Origin: Phoronis australis
Lineage: Eukaryota > Phoronida > Phoronidae
Direction of reading: 5' to 3'
Assembly (NCBI GenBank): GCA_002633005.1
Contig: NMRA01000253.1
Span: 199,251 to 263,250, forward strand
Length of the DNA: 64,000 nt
In this document: piece by piece, positions 27,001-36,800 of the stretch
How positions within the stretch are numbered: position 1 is the first letter of the stretch
Layout of the letters: each line of letters begins with the position of its first letter
Program-made: the position numbers and the translations under genes
Notes under the pieces: model-generated
What the model was told of the DNA's origin: nothing
Database searches by the model: none
What the model saw: the letters and a program-made list of their open reading frames with translations, nothing else

Positions 27001-28290
27001 TATTGCACTTGAAGATACATTATCGGGCTTTCGTAAGGAAAATGCATTGTCTGGAATAGTGTGAAACGGGATAGACTTCTCGGAGTTATTGTCGTTGACC
27101 GGTACTTTTTTACGATTTCACTACAAATGGTCATTTCACGCTGTTGCCTGACAAGCATTTTCTGAAACCAGGTCCCCTTATACGCTTAGAACACTCTCTC
27201 ATTCACTGTCTAAGTAAGCTCCTACAATGGACTGAGTCCACGCAATTCTCAGGTTCCATTCCGCGCTGAGGCTAATCCCAGAAAATACTTCTCTCGCCGA
27301 CGATGTCCCTTTAAATGCCCAAAATATGTTTAAAATGGTTTTCATGTTCAAGTTGAACATTATCGCCAGGACCATGTTGGTTGGTCACAAATATATGGAA
27401 CTAGAACTAATTAGTTACGGGGTCCGTTGTCAAGTGTTCATGTGTGACATATGTCGATATCAAGTGTGTCACATTTCCTGTGTCCCGAAACGTGAAATAA
27501 ACACTAAATTGTGGCAAAAATGAAATGTGCTTACACTGCCATCGTCTCTGTTGGCTAAGTGGCTGGCATATCGTCTTTGTTGGGCTAAACTTACCACTCG
27601 TCGCAATGATTTTGCTTCCGGTTGTTTGTCTCGGTAGATTTCAAACAACGAACAGTTGAGCGCGACGTCGCTGTGCATTACGATTAGTTCGTCCCGTTTT
27701 TGTAATGTAATTCAGTGTCTACTTGGATACCAGACAAAGATAAGCGACCTTGTACAAGTACATGCTAAAAAAGCGCTAAAATATGTCAGTGGGCCAACAC
27801 TTGTTGTAAGAGTCATTATACTGTACATTGAGACGCATTAAATCATTGTTGGATGGAATAGACTTTTAAAGGTATTAACATTGACGAGAAATACAAAGCA
27901 GCAAAATACGTTGTGTGGCTTTATTACAAATCGCTAATACCCTTTCGCTGCCAGACAAGACGATGAAGGCAAAGCCGGCCATTTCAATGTTGTTAAAATT
28001 ACCGGATTTTTACGTTTTAAGTCTTAGGATTTGGCACAGCGACATTGAGTAAGGCTCCGTTCACCTGTGCCGGGAGCCCGTAGGTTCAAATTCGGATTAC
28101 TGCTAATTTCTTTTAAATTGCCCTTTTATACAAAAACGTTCCTTTAATCAGCATGATCCATTTTTTTCATTTCTAGTTAAAAAGCTGCTTTAGGTAGTTA
28201 AAAGTGTGCATTACTGACAATTAGGTATTTACCTGCGCCAACGACTGTAAAGGTGCATATCAGTAGGACTGCTGCTGTCAACGACTTCAT
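20795..28290 (-). CDS. Gene Y: secreted protein with six CBM14-like domains and one C-terminal Cx3C domain (8 exons, 520 aa)
   Basis: Exons in transcript order: 28290-28233, 26941-26747, 26298-26077, 25902-25702, 25141-24920, 24082-23882, 21653-21432, 21036-20795. All introns are phase 1 and all junctions have GT and AG. The sum, 1563 nt, is 521 codons with one stop. Residues 1-19 are a signal peptide (MKSLTAAVLLICTFTVVGA). Residues 20-440 hold six domains spaced C-x14-C-x17-C-x10-C-x-C-x7-C and sharing LQFNV and CVCD, as in chitin-binding type-2 (CBM14) domains. Residues 441-520 hold the Cx3C domain and a basic tail. Conserved sequons (NKT, NVS, NRT) suggest N-glycosylation. It is secreted and likely binds chitin or a related glycan; that role is inferred. 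The same domain kit is used by gene X directly upstream on the same strand. The exon chain rests on splice sites and phase, without transcript data. Confidence 0.78.
21209..21361. mobile_element. 153-bp MITE with CAGGGGCGGAT-type ends
   Basis: The left end is CAGGGGCGGATCCAG. The right end, reversed, is CAGTGGCGGATTTAG. AATAT flanks both ends and may be a target duplication. It lies in the last intron of gene Y and carries no coding frame. Confidence 0.72.
21432..21653 (-). CDS. Gene Y exon 7, CBM14-like domain type 2 (222 nt)
   Basis: The acceptor is TTTTCAG and the donor GTTAGT, phase 1-1. Motifs are TCYEKGNEYKIVTG, WFTQRNVFTNVSG, LQFNVRPCVCDYPSRTTC. Read-through past the donor meets TAG at once. 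The intron before it (21654-23881) holds several MITEs. Confidence 0.86.
22813..22956. mobile_element. MITE family with CGTTCAGTAAC ends, copy 1
   Basis: The left end is GCGTTCAGTAACACTGGGAC and the right end GAGTTACTGAACGGGAG, which are inverted. The inside reads TCTCACGTAATCTCGCGAAATC. It is in a gene Y intron. Confidence 0.75.
22989..23112. mobile_element. MITE family with CGTTCAGTAAC ends, copy 2 (inverted)
   Basis: The left end is CCCGTTCAGTAGCGCTAGGAC and the right end GGTCCTAGCGTTACTGAACGG (both nearly so). The inside, AAAGCGAGATTTCGTGAGAT, is the reverse complement of copy 1, so the two neighbours face opposite ways. Confidence 0.78.
23409..23448. repeat. Hairpin in a gene Y intron
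   Basis: TAACGAAAATTGTGTG is followed, after an 8-base T-rich loop, by CACACAATTTTTGTTA. The arms pair at 15 of 16 positions. No relation to a known RNA is seen. Confidence 0.6.
23882..24082 (-). CDS. Gene Y exon 6, CBM14-like domain type 1 (201 nt)
   Basis: The acceptor is TTTATAG and the donor GTGAGT, phase 1-1. Motifs are SCIRKGNLYTIVPDSDC, NKTDKLYC, VCVCDYRNRTKC and the linker PGPSPS. It is the closest relative of exon 4. Confidence 0.87.
24920..25141 (-). CDS. Gene Y exon 5, CBM14-like domain type 2 (222 nt)
   Basis: The acceptor is TTTCAG and the donor GTTTGC, phase 1-1. Motifs are TCYQRGNEYKIVPG, CRRFTQRNVYTNVSG, LQFNVKPCVCDFPNRTTC, then a linker of about 16 residues. It has the same length as exons 3 and 7. 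Confidence 0.84.
25702..25902 (-). CDS. Gene Y exon 4, CBM14-like domain type 1 (201 nt)
   Basis: The acceptor is TTTTTAG and the donor GTGAGT, phase 1-1. Motifs are SCTRKGNLYTIVPGSDC, TQRDLKTNKTDRVYC and VCVCDYRNRTKC, with a short PGPSPS linker. It is almost identical to exon 6. Confidence 0.87.
26077..26298 (-). CDS. Gene Y exon 3, CBM14-like domain type 2 (222 nt)
   Basis: There is no ATG early in this exon, so it is easy to miss. The acceptor is TTTTAG and the donor GTTTAC, phase 1-1. Motifs are TCYQKGNEYKIIPG, RRFSQRNVFTNVSG, LQFNVRPCVCDYPYRTRC. A linker of about 17 residues ends the exon. Confidence 0.83.
26747..26941 (-). CDS. Gene Y exon 2, CBM14-like domain type 1 (195 nt)
   Basis: The acceptor is CACAG and the donor GTAAGC, phase 1-1. 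Core motifs are SCTRKGNLYTVVPG, CTAFTQRDLKTNKTDKLYC and LQFNVAVCVCDY. Six cysteines follow the family spacing. The sequons are NCT and NKT. Confidence 0.85.
27270..27320. repeat. Fragment of a dispersed repeat (TTCTCGCCGA family)
   Basis: The block CCAGAAAATACTTCTCTCGC followed by CGACGATGTCCCTTTAAAT matches the right end of the element at 43566-43897. It lies in the first intron of gene Y. Confidence 0.5.
28233..28290 (-). CDS. Gene Y exon 1, signal peptide
   Basis: It encodes MKSLTAAVLLICTFTVVGA plus the first base of the next codon, followed by the donor GTAAAT. It has a charged start, a hydrophobic core and a small-residue cleavage end. An in-frame upstream ATG exists near 28434, but the signal peptide marks 28290 as the start. 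At 58 nt it is exactly as long as gene X exon 1. Confidence 0.85.
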
Positions 28291-28348
28291 GTTCGACAAT
28301 GTCACCCTATCCAAGTCAGTAAATGCGGACCATGAGTGACGGACGATG

Positions 28349-28354
28349 TTTATA
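28349..28354 (-). promoter_or_regulatory. Candidate TATA box of gene Y
   Basis: TATAAA on the - strand, 59-64 bp upstream of the gene Y start codon (28290). That leaves a 5' UTR of about 30 nt. Gene X has a similarly placed TATA-like box. Confidence 0.5.
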
Positions 28355-29330
28355 AGTAACGAGTTATACGTCACGCGGTCGTCATGTGCGTGACGAGGAA
28401 GAAACCACGGACCTATTGTTAAATGTCTTATCATGGGAAATTCACCGATAAGTCACGCTGTGTTTATTACTTTTCAAGAGAGTTACGATTAAAACCGAAA
28501 CTGCAACTAAAGAAATTTTCAGAAATTTTGTATGCGTACCTGTAAGACGCGTTAGTTGTCAGGATTTTCATCCGTGGAAATAGCCTGTATGATGTGTATG
28601 TTCATTTAAATTGATGATACCTGATTCACATGTATTTGTACGTTAGACCTATACATGTGCGACACAAACGTACAATGTGCTATGATAAGACACCCGTTGT
28701 TTAACTTTATAGGATTTCATAATTTTTAAAGATTAGATAGAGACAGTGTTGTGGTCGCTGTTTACTAGCTACATACAATGTATACGTACATTTTAATTTG
28801 ATATTATGTTGGTTGTAGGCATAACAGAAACGAAACCGAAACCATGCATCGTCATAACGATTAGCAGGTCGTCTTTTGATCTAGAATTTAGTTTCATCGT
28901 TTGATACAGTAAAACCGGATTTTTGAAATGGCGTTGTTGGGTGACACTGTAGGATGGCGTTTTTATAACCTGTGCCTCAGGTGTATTACAATAGGATTAG
29001 GTCTGTGTCGCCTCACTTATCCACAATATCAATGATTCTTTATCAATGTTCACCTAAAAAGGATTATCAAGGGTATAATACTCATTTGAGTTATAGAAGT
29101 GACACCATACTGCGTGTAGACACAGGGCCTACTTGCTTGTGTATGTATACATGCACATGTATGTAGCTTACGATACATGACTATTCAACTGCCTGATGAT
29201 CTCACCTTCACCGCAAAGCAAATGCGGAATTTTCTCAATTAATAAAATAAAAGATTGGATACGTAAAGGGTCTAGAACAGTTTGTTCTCTTTGTCGTCCT
29301 AATGCGTGTTTTGTCAATCAACTATTGGCT

Positions 29331-29402
29331 GTGTGTTTGTGTGTGTGTGTGTGTGCGTGTGTGTGCGCACGTGCGTGTGCGTGTGTGTGTGCGCGCGCGC
29401 GG
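29331..29402. repeat. (GT)n/(GC)n microsatellite between genes X and Y
   Basis: About 70 bp of alternating purine-pyrimidine, GTGTGTGT running into GCGCGCGCGC. It is prone to Z-DNA. The 28291-30322 spacer around it holds the gene Y promoter and otherwise nothing I can support. Confidence 0.85.
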
Positions 29403-30322
29403 AGTGCTAGATGCAAAGTTCTCTCAAAATCAAAATTCGAATGAAATAATGTTAGAAACTGTTTATTTTCATTTCAAAACATCGGTGGTGATTTGTACGA
29501 TCAGAATTCCTCAGCACGACATAGTATGGCAGCTTTTACCCAACTGACGCTTCCGTGTATTTACGTGTATTTTGGCTCGGACGTTATCCTGAACAATGAC
29601 TTGGCAATAAAATGGATAGCCAGTGTGCAATTTAAATGAATGTAGTTAAACAAGAATACACGTACATGTAGATATAAAATAACGAACAAGAATTGCATTA
29701 TCACTCAGGTCGCACTGCAAGCTTTGTTGATCGAAACAACGGGATTCGAAGAGTTCTCTATACATCTATCAATATAACGAACAAGCTATTTCACAAAACA
29801 GTTAGGATTCAACTTAGTCACATCTATCAACGCCCTACACCGTGTCATTTAACCTTAGTCGAGATCACCTAAAAGAATTTGATCACGTTTAGACGAAAGA
29901 CCAGCTGTCGTTACACCGGTTGCATAGACTCGATTCAAAGGCTAAGTTTCCCTACACTACACACTAGTGCATGTGTACTTATGTCAATGCTTTCGTCTTG
30001 GGATCATTTTGCACACGATTTAAAGCAATTATTAAGGTCTGCGCTAACTTGAATTAAAGTAGTTGTAGACCAGCCTTCCATCATTACAACCAACCTTCAA
30101 TTTAGACAATTACTGTACGAATTTGACCTCGAATTGTTCTTTAGACAGAGGGGTAATTTCGGAGCTTTAGGAAAATTGACAGTTCATTATTGGTTGAAAC
30201 CAAGGACCCGTTGCTTGAATAATATATCGACTTTTGTCTTTTGTCTTTAGCCAAATGTCCCCAATCTGACCACAAAGAGCCAAAAGTTGTTGTTTTATGG
30301 CAATTTAGTATCTCGAAACTTT

Positions 30323-30328
30323 TTTATT
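30323..30328 (-). terminator. Candidate polyadenylation signal of gene X
   Basis: AATAAA on the - strand, about 345 bp past the gene X stop codon at 30675-30673. Confidence 0.35.
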
Positions 30329-30672
30329 CTGTCTATTGGAGCTAATTTCTGTCTGTTGACTTCGAGTAGCAGACAGATTTTCCTACTTTAAATCTTAGCC
30401 TAATTTTCGTGAAAAGGCTAGGCTGATTTTTAGTGGAAAGGAGCCCCAGCCACTATTGGTTGGCGTGTCAGGGTGAACATGTCTCGATGAACAGCGAACA
30501 GTCGACTCTTTGCAAGTCTCGAAATCACTAGCATCTTAATAAGGAACAAGTCTAAACCAATTTTGTACCGGCGATGGAGCGCTGGTTTATAGCTACTTTA
30601 AACATTAAAAATCAACAACGCGGAAGACGATTTACTAGAAATATGCGTTCTTACATCTTCAGAAGAGATCTT

Positions 30673-30899
30673 TTATGACTTGTTTGAGCTTGCAGTCAAA
30701 GTCGCGGAAAACGAGTAACTTTCCGCCGGAGTCTTCTCTTTGGCGCTCAAACAAGAGGCAGCGCAAAGGAATCCCTTGGCACCAACTTCTCTCATCCAGC
30801 ACCTGATGTCGCTGTAACATTTGCTGCTCAGCTTGGCAACATCTGGCTGAGATCCGCCCAGGCATTTGGCAACGCATTCTTCAGAAACACTTGCGTCGC
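30673..30899 (-). CDS. Gene X last exon, Cx3C domain and stop
   Basis: The acceptor is TTTTACAG. The frame reads SVSEECVAKCLGGSQP, LSSKCYSDIRCWMREVGAKG, FLCAASCLSAKEK, then a Ser/Thr-rich tail to a TAA stop. Spacing is C-x3-C-x14-C-x5-C-x11-C-x3-C. There is no suitable ATG, so a plain ORF search shows only a wrong frame here. Confidence 0.8.
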
Positions 30900-33800
30900 C
30901 TGTAAAATAAGTGAAAATTGTACTGTGTATATGTACAATAGTATAGCAAGGGGCGAGCAGGTGTTATTTTTATTGATGTCGAAACACCACAGATCTCATC
31001 TGAAACTTTTAAACGAACGCGCGGAATGTTTCCTTGCACATTATGTTCGCAAAATGGTTTCAATGGAGCACCCACTGTGCATATAGACACACGGAGTGTC
31101 ATCTGTTAACAAGATTTGGCGAACATATTTAATACATTTGCTTACAATGATCACCTGCGACGAAACTATTATTTGTTGTAATATTTTATGATGTACTAGC
31201 AATGTTTTATTTATCATTTAAAGGGAATGTGCATTTAGACAATACAAACAGTTCGTGAAGTTAAGACCGCCCACTCTTCTGTCACTCATCACACAACTAG
31301 GTCAAATTTTGTTTGCTGCACGCGAGCATTGCTCGAACTAAAACGGAGTTTTGTTTAAGTCCATGCAATAACCAGAGCCAAAAGCATGTTCTCAGGGGAC
31401 TCGGCTCTGAATCAAAACTTAACCAGTCACGCTGCGTGAACAAATGTGTAAGTTTCAGTAAGCTTGTCATGCAATTGGTCAATTGTTGAGTCCATTTTCG
31501 AGTGCAGAGAATAGACCCTTTGGAGTTATTAACTGTTATCCTGTTTTGTTGGAAGCTACACTCTTGTAAACATTTGCCAAGGTGGGCTTTCTCCTTATGT
31601 CCGGTCGAGTGAATGAGAAAACTTCAAAGAAGACTAACAAAGCATGCATTTCAACACAGCATATCTAAAGGGAAATCGTCTTAAAAACTTTACATGTATG
31701 TATGTTACTTTATTCGTTCCTGTTGTGAAAAAAAATAAAATGAAGTTGCGACACAATGGGCTATTTCAAAATGTTGTTCTTGAGAGCACTATTTGAAAGA
31801 TTGGCAATTTGAAAATTTTCATGACGTACTTTGGTGACCAATTGGTTGCGTGGCCGTGCATTTTGTCCTGTTCCTATAGTCACATACACAAACGTCGACG
31901 TTAAATTGCAGACCTGTCGGGCAGTGTTGGGTGTACGTCTGATTCGTTTTTACGGTTCTTTGAGTAAATGTCCTGCAGTCCGTGCCAGGAACCACGGTGT
32001 ACACTATGCCGTTACGTGTACACGATGGTGGCGAATCTAGGATCACAAAGGGGGCTTTGTTTACTTTGTTGAATAAGCATGGCTATTGACAGACATTGTT
32101 TGAAAAACTGTTTTACGTTCAGTAAGGAAAACTACAAGTGTTGTGCATCTGACCCGGATTCAGAAAAAGACCATGTGGTCCAGACCCCACGCTCAGTTAC
32201 GTTTGCATTTATGTACTGTAAGAATATGACGTGCCTATTATGCATGTCGATCCAATGCCAATGTGCATTTGCTCATAATCCTGGGTGAAGCACTGAGTAA
32301 GTCAATAACCTCAATGTAATGTAACACAAAAAGCAGCTGTGCTCGCTTGTTGCTAGCTAACAACTGTTATTATCTCCCCTTACTGGTTTCTAGCTTGTTC
32401 CTGCCAAACCTGGGGACCACTCATCTGACTTGCACGCCTACACGTACAGCATCGGCATTTTACAATAACTGACTATTTTGCAAATATTCTGTGATGTGGT
32501 CTGCCCAGCAAGTCGAAGCTTACCGGGATATTCAACTTATTTCACACAAAAAATATAATTTTTTTTTCATTTTCCAAAGGCAGATTGCTTTGCTACAAAT
32601 TATGGAAATCTTACTAAATGTTTTTTTTCCGACATTTAAAAAATGCAAACCAAGCTTATCAATGGACAACATTATTCTTAATCATTTTTGATGAGAAAAT
32701 TGAATAAATAGAACTTCACTTTTCCGCCATATGATTGTAAGCCATGATACATGTAAGTAAGCGACGAATTTCCGTACTTTACGAATGATCAACTTCCGGC
32801 CGTCTATAAAGATTTATGACTACATGCTGAGCTCCCAACTTTCCAGTGAGAAAGCTCTCCTCTGGGATACGCTGTTTCTCCCCATCAAAAATGTGACAAT
32901 TTTAACATCTCATAATCTGAAGCCATTGCAAAATACATGCACAGCTACGTAAACATACAGGTGATTTCGACGTCAGATTAAATCACTTCAGTCACTATTA
33001 TGTGTGTTCACTTTCGGTACAAGAGATACACAAAGGAAGCCAATTCAAGCAATGCATAAATTAAAATTAGGCAAAGAGGTGGAACGTCATAATGAAGTTT
33101 TTCCAATACTGAGTTTGTCTTGTTAGGCCAAAAATAGCCCAAGTGGTTCTAGTTTGCGTCCAACTCATTTCGAAAGCTGGGCCTCAAAGCTGACACAAGA
33201 TTGCTTTGGGTAAAAAGGTTAACATTACGAAGGACCTTGACTCGTTTCAGCCGGCATCGCTTACCTTTTTAGAAAATAAGGGCAACTAAAATTACTGCAT
33301 CACCGCATCAGTCTTCACCAAAAATACACAGTTATTGTACTGTGGCTTAACAATGACGTTTAGACTTTACTTGATGTGAGATGTGATTTCACCAATGAGA
33401 AAGATTTAACGGGCAAATGGATTATTGAGAATACTTGCGCACTTGTGTACAGTATGGATGTAGTTAGAGCATCCTTTGTTTGTCTTGCGCATAGCAGGAA
33501 GTGCTGGGTTCGAGCCAATGCTGAGGCTGAATCTTAGAATAAATACAAGTCACGTGGTGTGATTAGCAGATGTCGTGAAGAGAAACTACTGCTGCATACA
33601 CTGTTCTGATATTACCGCTAAGCATCCGGATTCAGCAAAAAATCAAAAACGTGTTTGATTAAATAAGTAAATATTATCATGATCACAAATAACTGATTGA
33701 AGCGAAATGTCATGTTCAAACCAATAATCACTCTGTGACTGCGGTTATTTCGAGTGCTTTGCTTTTGCTGTGGCTGAACACTGGTGGTTCATTCAGTGAT

Positions 33801-36800
33801 GATTACAGGAGACCCAGAATAGGGTAGATTAATTCAATTTTGATAGTGGTATGGCTAACAAAAAATAAAATTTAGCCACACAAATAGCAGAAAACTTCAC
33901 ACACCTTTATACTACAATACTTTGCTGTTGCAAGTCTTTTAAGCACGGTACATCGGTAAATTTTTACAATGTGCAGAAAACAACGTACTTGTCACAGACT
34001 TTTCAGTGTGGGATTCCAGAGACTTGGTAAACAAAATACATCGTCCGGCGCATGTGAGGCCCTTGAAGCCGACCTTTTTCAACCAACAGTTTCCATTAGT
34101 ACCACACTCGTTGTACCATTGTTCAATATCTGCCAGCGATTTACCCAGACATTTGGCCATGCAGTTCAGGAAACGGTTGCCGCCTTTCAAATTAGCTGCA
34201 TGTACAAAAAACACAATGTTAGGCCTGAATGAAATTAAATAAAGAATCTGTGATAATCAATTTTAATCTACGAACACTTTAAACGATTTCCTCCGTAACA
34301 AAAATTGTATGCTGTTTAGGTAATATGACTGGCATACGTCTTCATACGTCATGTATGACTATTACGGCATTAGACCGACCGGTTTCACACTTGCTTTCAC
34401 TAAGAAATTGGCCACCACAGAAACAATTGGTGAGCTAGGCTGGTATTATGAAACAGGGGAGAAAATGACGGAGTACATTGTATGCAAAGTCATTATAACT
34501 GTTCTACAAAACAGCATCAGTCAACTTTTTTGTGAAAGCATTTCTCAGTATATTTATCGTTACGGAACGAACGTACTTGTCAACACCGTTTCTTCTAAGT
34601 CAACGCCGCTGGTTTCCAGGGATTCCGTAAACAATATACATCTTCCGGCGCATGTGAGGCCCTTGAAGCCGACCTTTTTCAACCAACAGTTTCCATTAGT
34701 GCCACACTCGTTGTACCATTGTTCAATATCTGCCAGCGATTTACCCAGACATTTGGCCATGCAGTTCAGGAAACGGTTGCCGCCTTTCAAATTAGCTTCA
34801 TGTACAAAAAACAAAATGTTAGGGCTGAATGAAATTAAATAAAGAATCTGTGATAATCAATTTTAATCTACGAACACTTTAAACGATTTCCTCTGTAACA
34901 AAAATTGTATGCTGTTTAGGTAATATGACTGGCATACGTCTTCATACGTCATGTATGACTATTACGGCATTAGACCGACCGGTTTCACACTTGCTTTCAC
35001 TAAGAAATTGGCCACCACAGAAACAATTGGTGAGCTAGGCTGGTATTATGAAACAGGGGAGAAAATGACGGAGTACATTGTATGCAAAGTCATTATAACT
35101 GTTCTACAAAACAGCATCAGTCAACTTTTTTGTGAAAGCATTTCTCAATATATTTATCGTTACGGAACGAACGTACTTGTCAACACCGTTTCTTCTAAGT
35201 CAACGCCGCTGGTTTCCAGGGATTCTGTATACAATATACAACTTCCAGCGCATGTGAGGCCCTTAAAGCCGACCTTTTTCAACCAACAGTTTCCATTAGT
35301 ACCACACTCGTTGTACCATTGTTCAATATCTGCCAGCGATTTACCCAGACATCTTGCCATACAGTTCAGGAAAGCGTTACGGACCTTCACGTCACCTTAA
35401 ACAACAAAAGGTACATTTCTACAGCATAGAACAAAGTTACCAGACGTCTAACAAGTGGATTTAGCAGGTGAACTAGATGCATCGTACTTTAATTATAAAG
35501 TTCAATCTCCATTGCTTAAAGCCCAAAATTATTCTTTTGATATTATGTCCACTTTAAGCGCACGTGAGCTAGCTGCCTGGCTTCCAACAAATCGAACAAA
35601 TCGAGAGACACCTACGGCGAGAAAATTGACGTCGACGGGCTGTCAGGTGGTGGATCAGATAATCAAATAATCAAATAATTTGCAACGTCGAGGGTGCTAC
35701 CTTTGTGGTGACTGGGAGGAGGGGGCGCTAGGCTATTCGCAATAACAGGGTGAGGCGAAGTTTTGTGTCTCCTACAATGACATTTGCCTTCCTTGCAGGA
35801 ATTCAGAGATCACTTATTTGGCTAAGCAAGGAGCAAAGTGAGACCAATTTTAGTGTTTTAAACCGAGTTCGCTCCTTGCACGGAGCCAAAGTTTATATTC
35901 GTTTTATTTTGCACGGATGTTACCTTCATTGCGTTTCACTTGAGAACAGCTGACGAGAATTGTCAGCCCTTAATCAGCACTGACGTCGGGATTAGACAAC
36001 ACTCAAGCTTCCTACTGTATTTCTTGTTTGATAACTGACCTGATTTAATCTCATGCTCAATGGATGTGACGTCACTGGTTCCATCATCAAACTTGATGCA
36101 ACTCCCAACGCACATCATTCCCTTAAAGCCAACTTTTTTCAACCAGCATTTTTTGTTGTTCCCGCACTCCTTGAACCACTGTTCGATTTCAGCCAGCGAC
36201 TTCCCGAGGCATTTAGCTAGACACTTCACGAAGTCAGGGAGTTCGACTTCTGTGTTTGTTCCGTCCAGAAGACCTATTCAACGAATTAAAGCAAAATTGT
36301 ATTTAGCTAAAAACGACAATTACAAAATAGCTAAAAACTGCTGCTGTTGCTGCTGCTGCTACTGTTTGATTTCAGCCAACGACTTTCCGAGGTATTTAGC
36401 CAGACACTTCACGAAGTTGGGGAGTTTGACTTCTGTTTTTGTTCCGGCAATAAGACCTATTTGACGAATTAAAGTAACATTGTATTTAGCCAGCGACGGC
36501 AATTCCAAAAATAGCTAAAAAAACTGACTACTACCGCTTCTGCTGTTGGTGCTGCTGCGGCGTCGGCTGCTGTTGCTGCTACTAATGCTACTACTACTGC
36601 GACTAGGCCTACTATAAAACCAAAAGCCAAGACATTCGATTACATTTCCCTTCAAAAGCATTAGCATTTACATAATTTTTAAAATTTATTGATCTGTCTA
36701 AACCAACGTCTAGCCTATTTACATCGTCACGACGATCTTCCCTTCGATCTTCTTTAGGTGTTTAGCATTTATGAGTAAACAGTCTTCACAAACTCAGTAG

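Noticed and set aside
29196-29547. Two cysteine- and valine-rich + strand frames
   Set aside because: They are translations of the (GT)n/(GC)n microsatellite.
30659-30877. 72-codon - strand frame starting MRCQMPGR
   Set aside because: It is the wrong frame of the gene X last exon; the spliced frame contains the complete Cx3C pattern.
34351-35400. Two long + strand frames (163 and 149 codons) with near-identical sequence
   Set aside because: They are the antisense of the duplicated gene X exons; their similarity comes from the 600-bp duplication.
36060-36464. 134-codon + strand frame with a poly-Cys run
   Set aside because: It is antisense to exon 7 and the pseudo-exon; the Cys run is the TGC/CTG triplet tract read in one frame.
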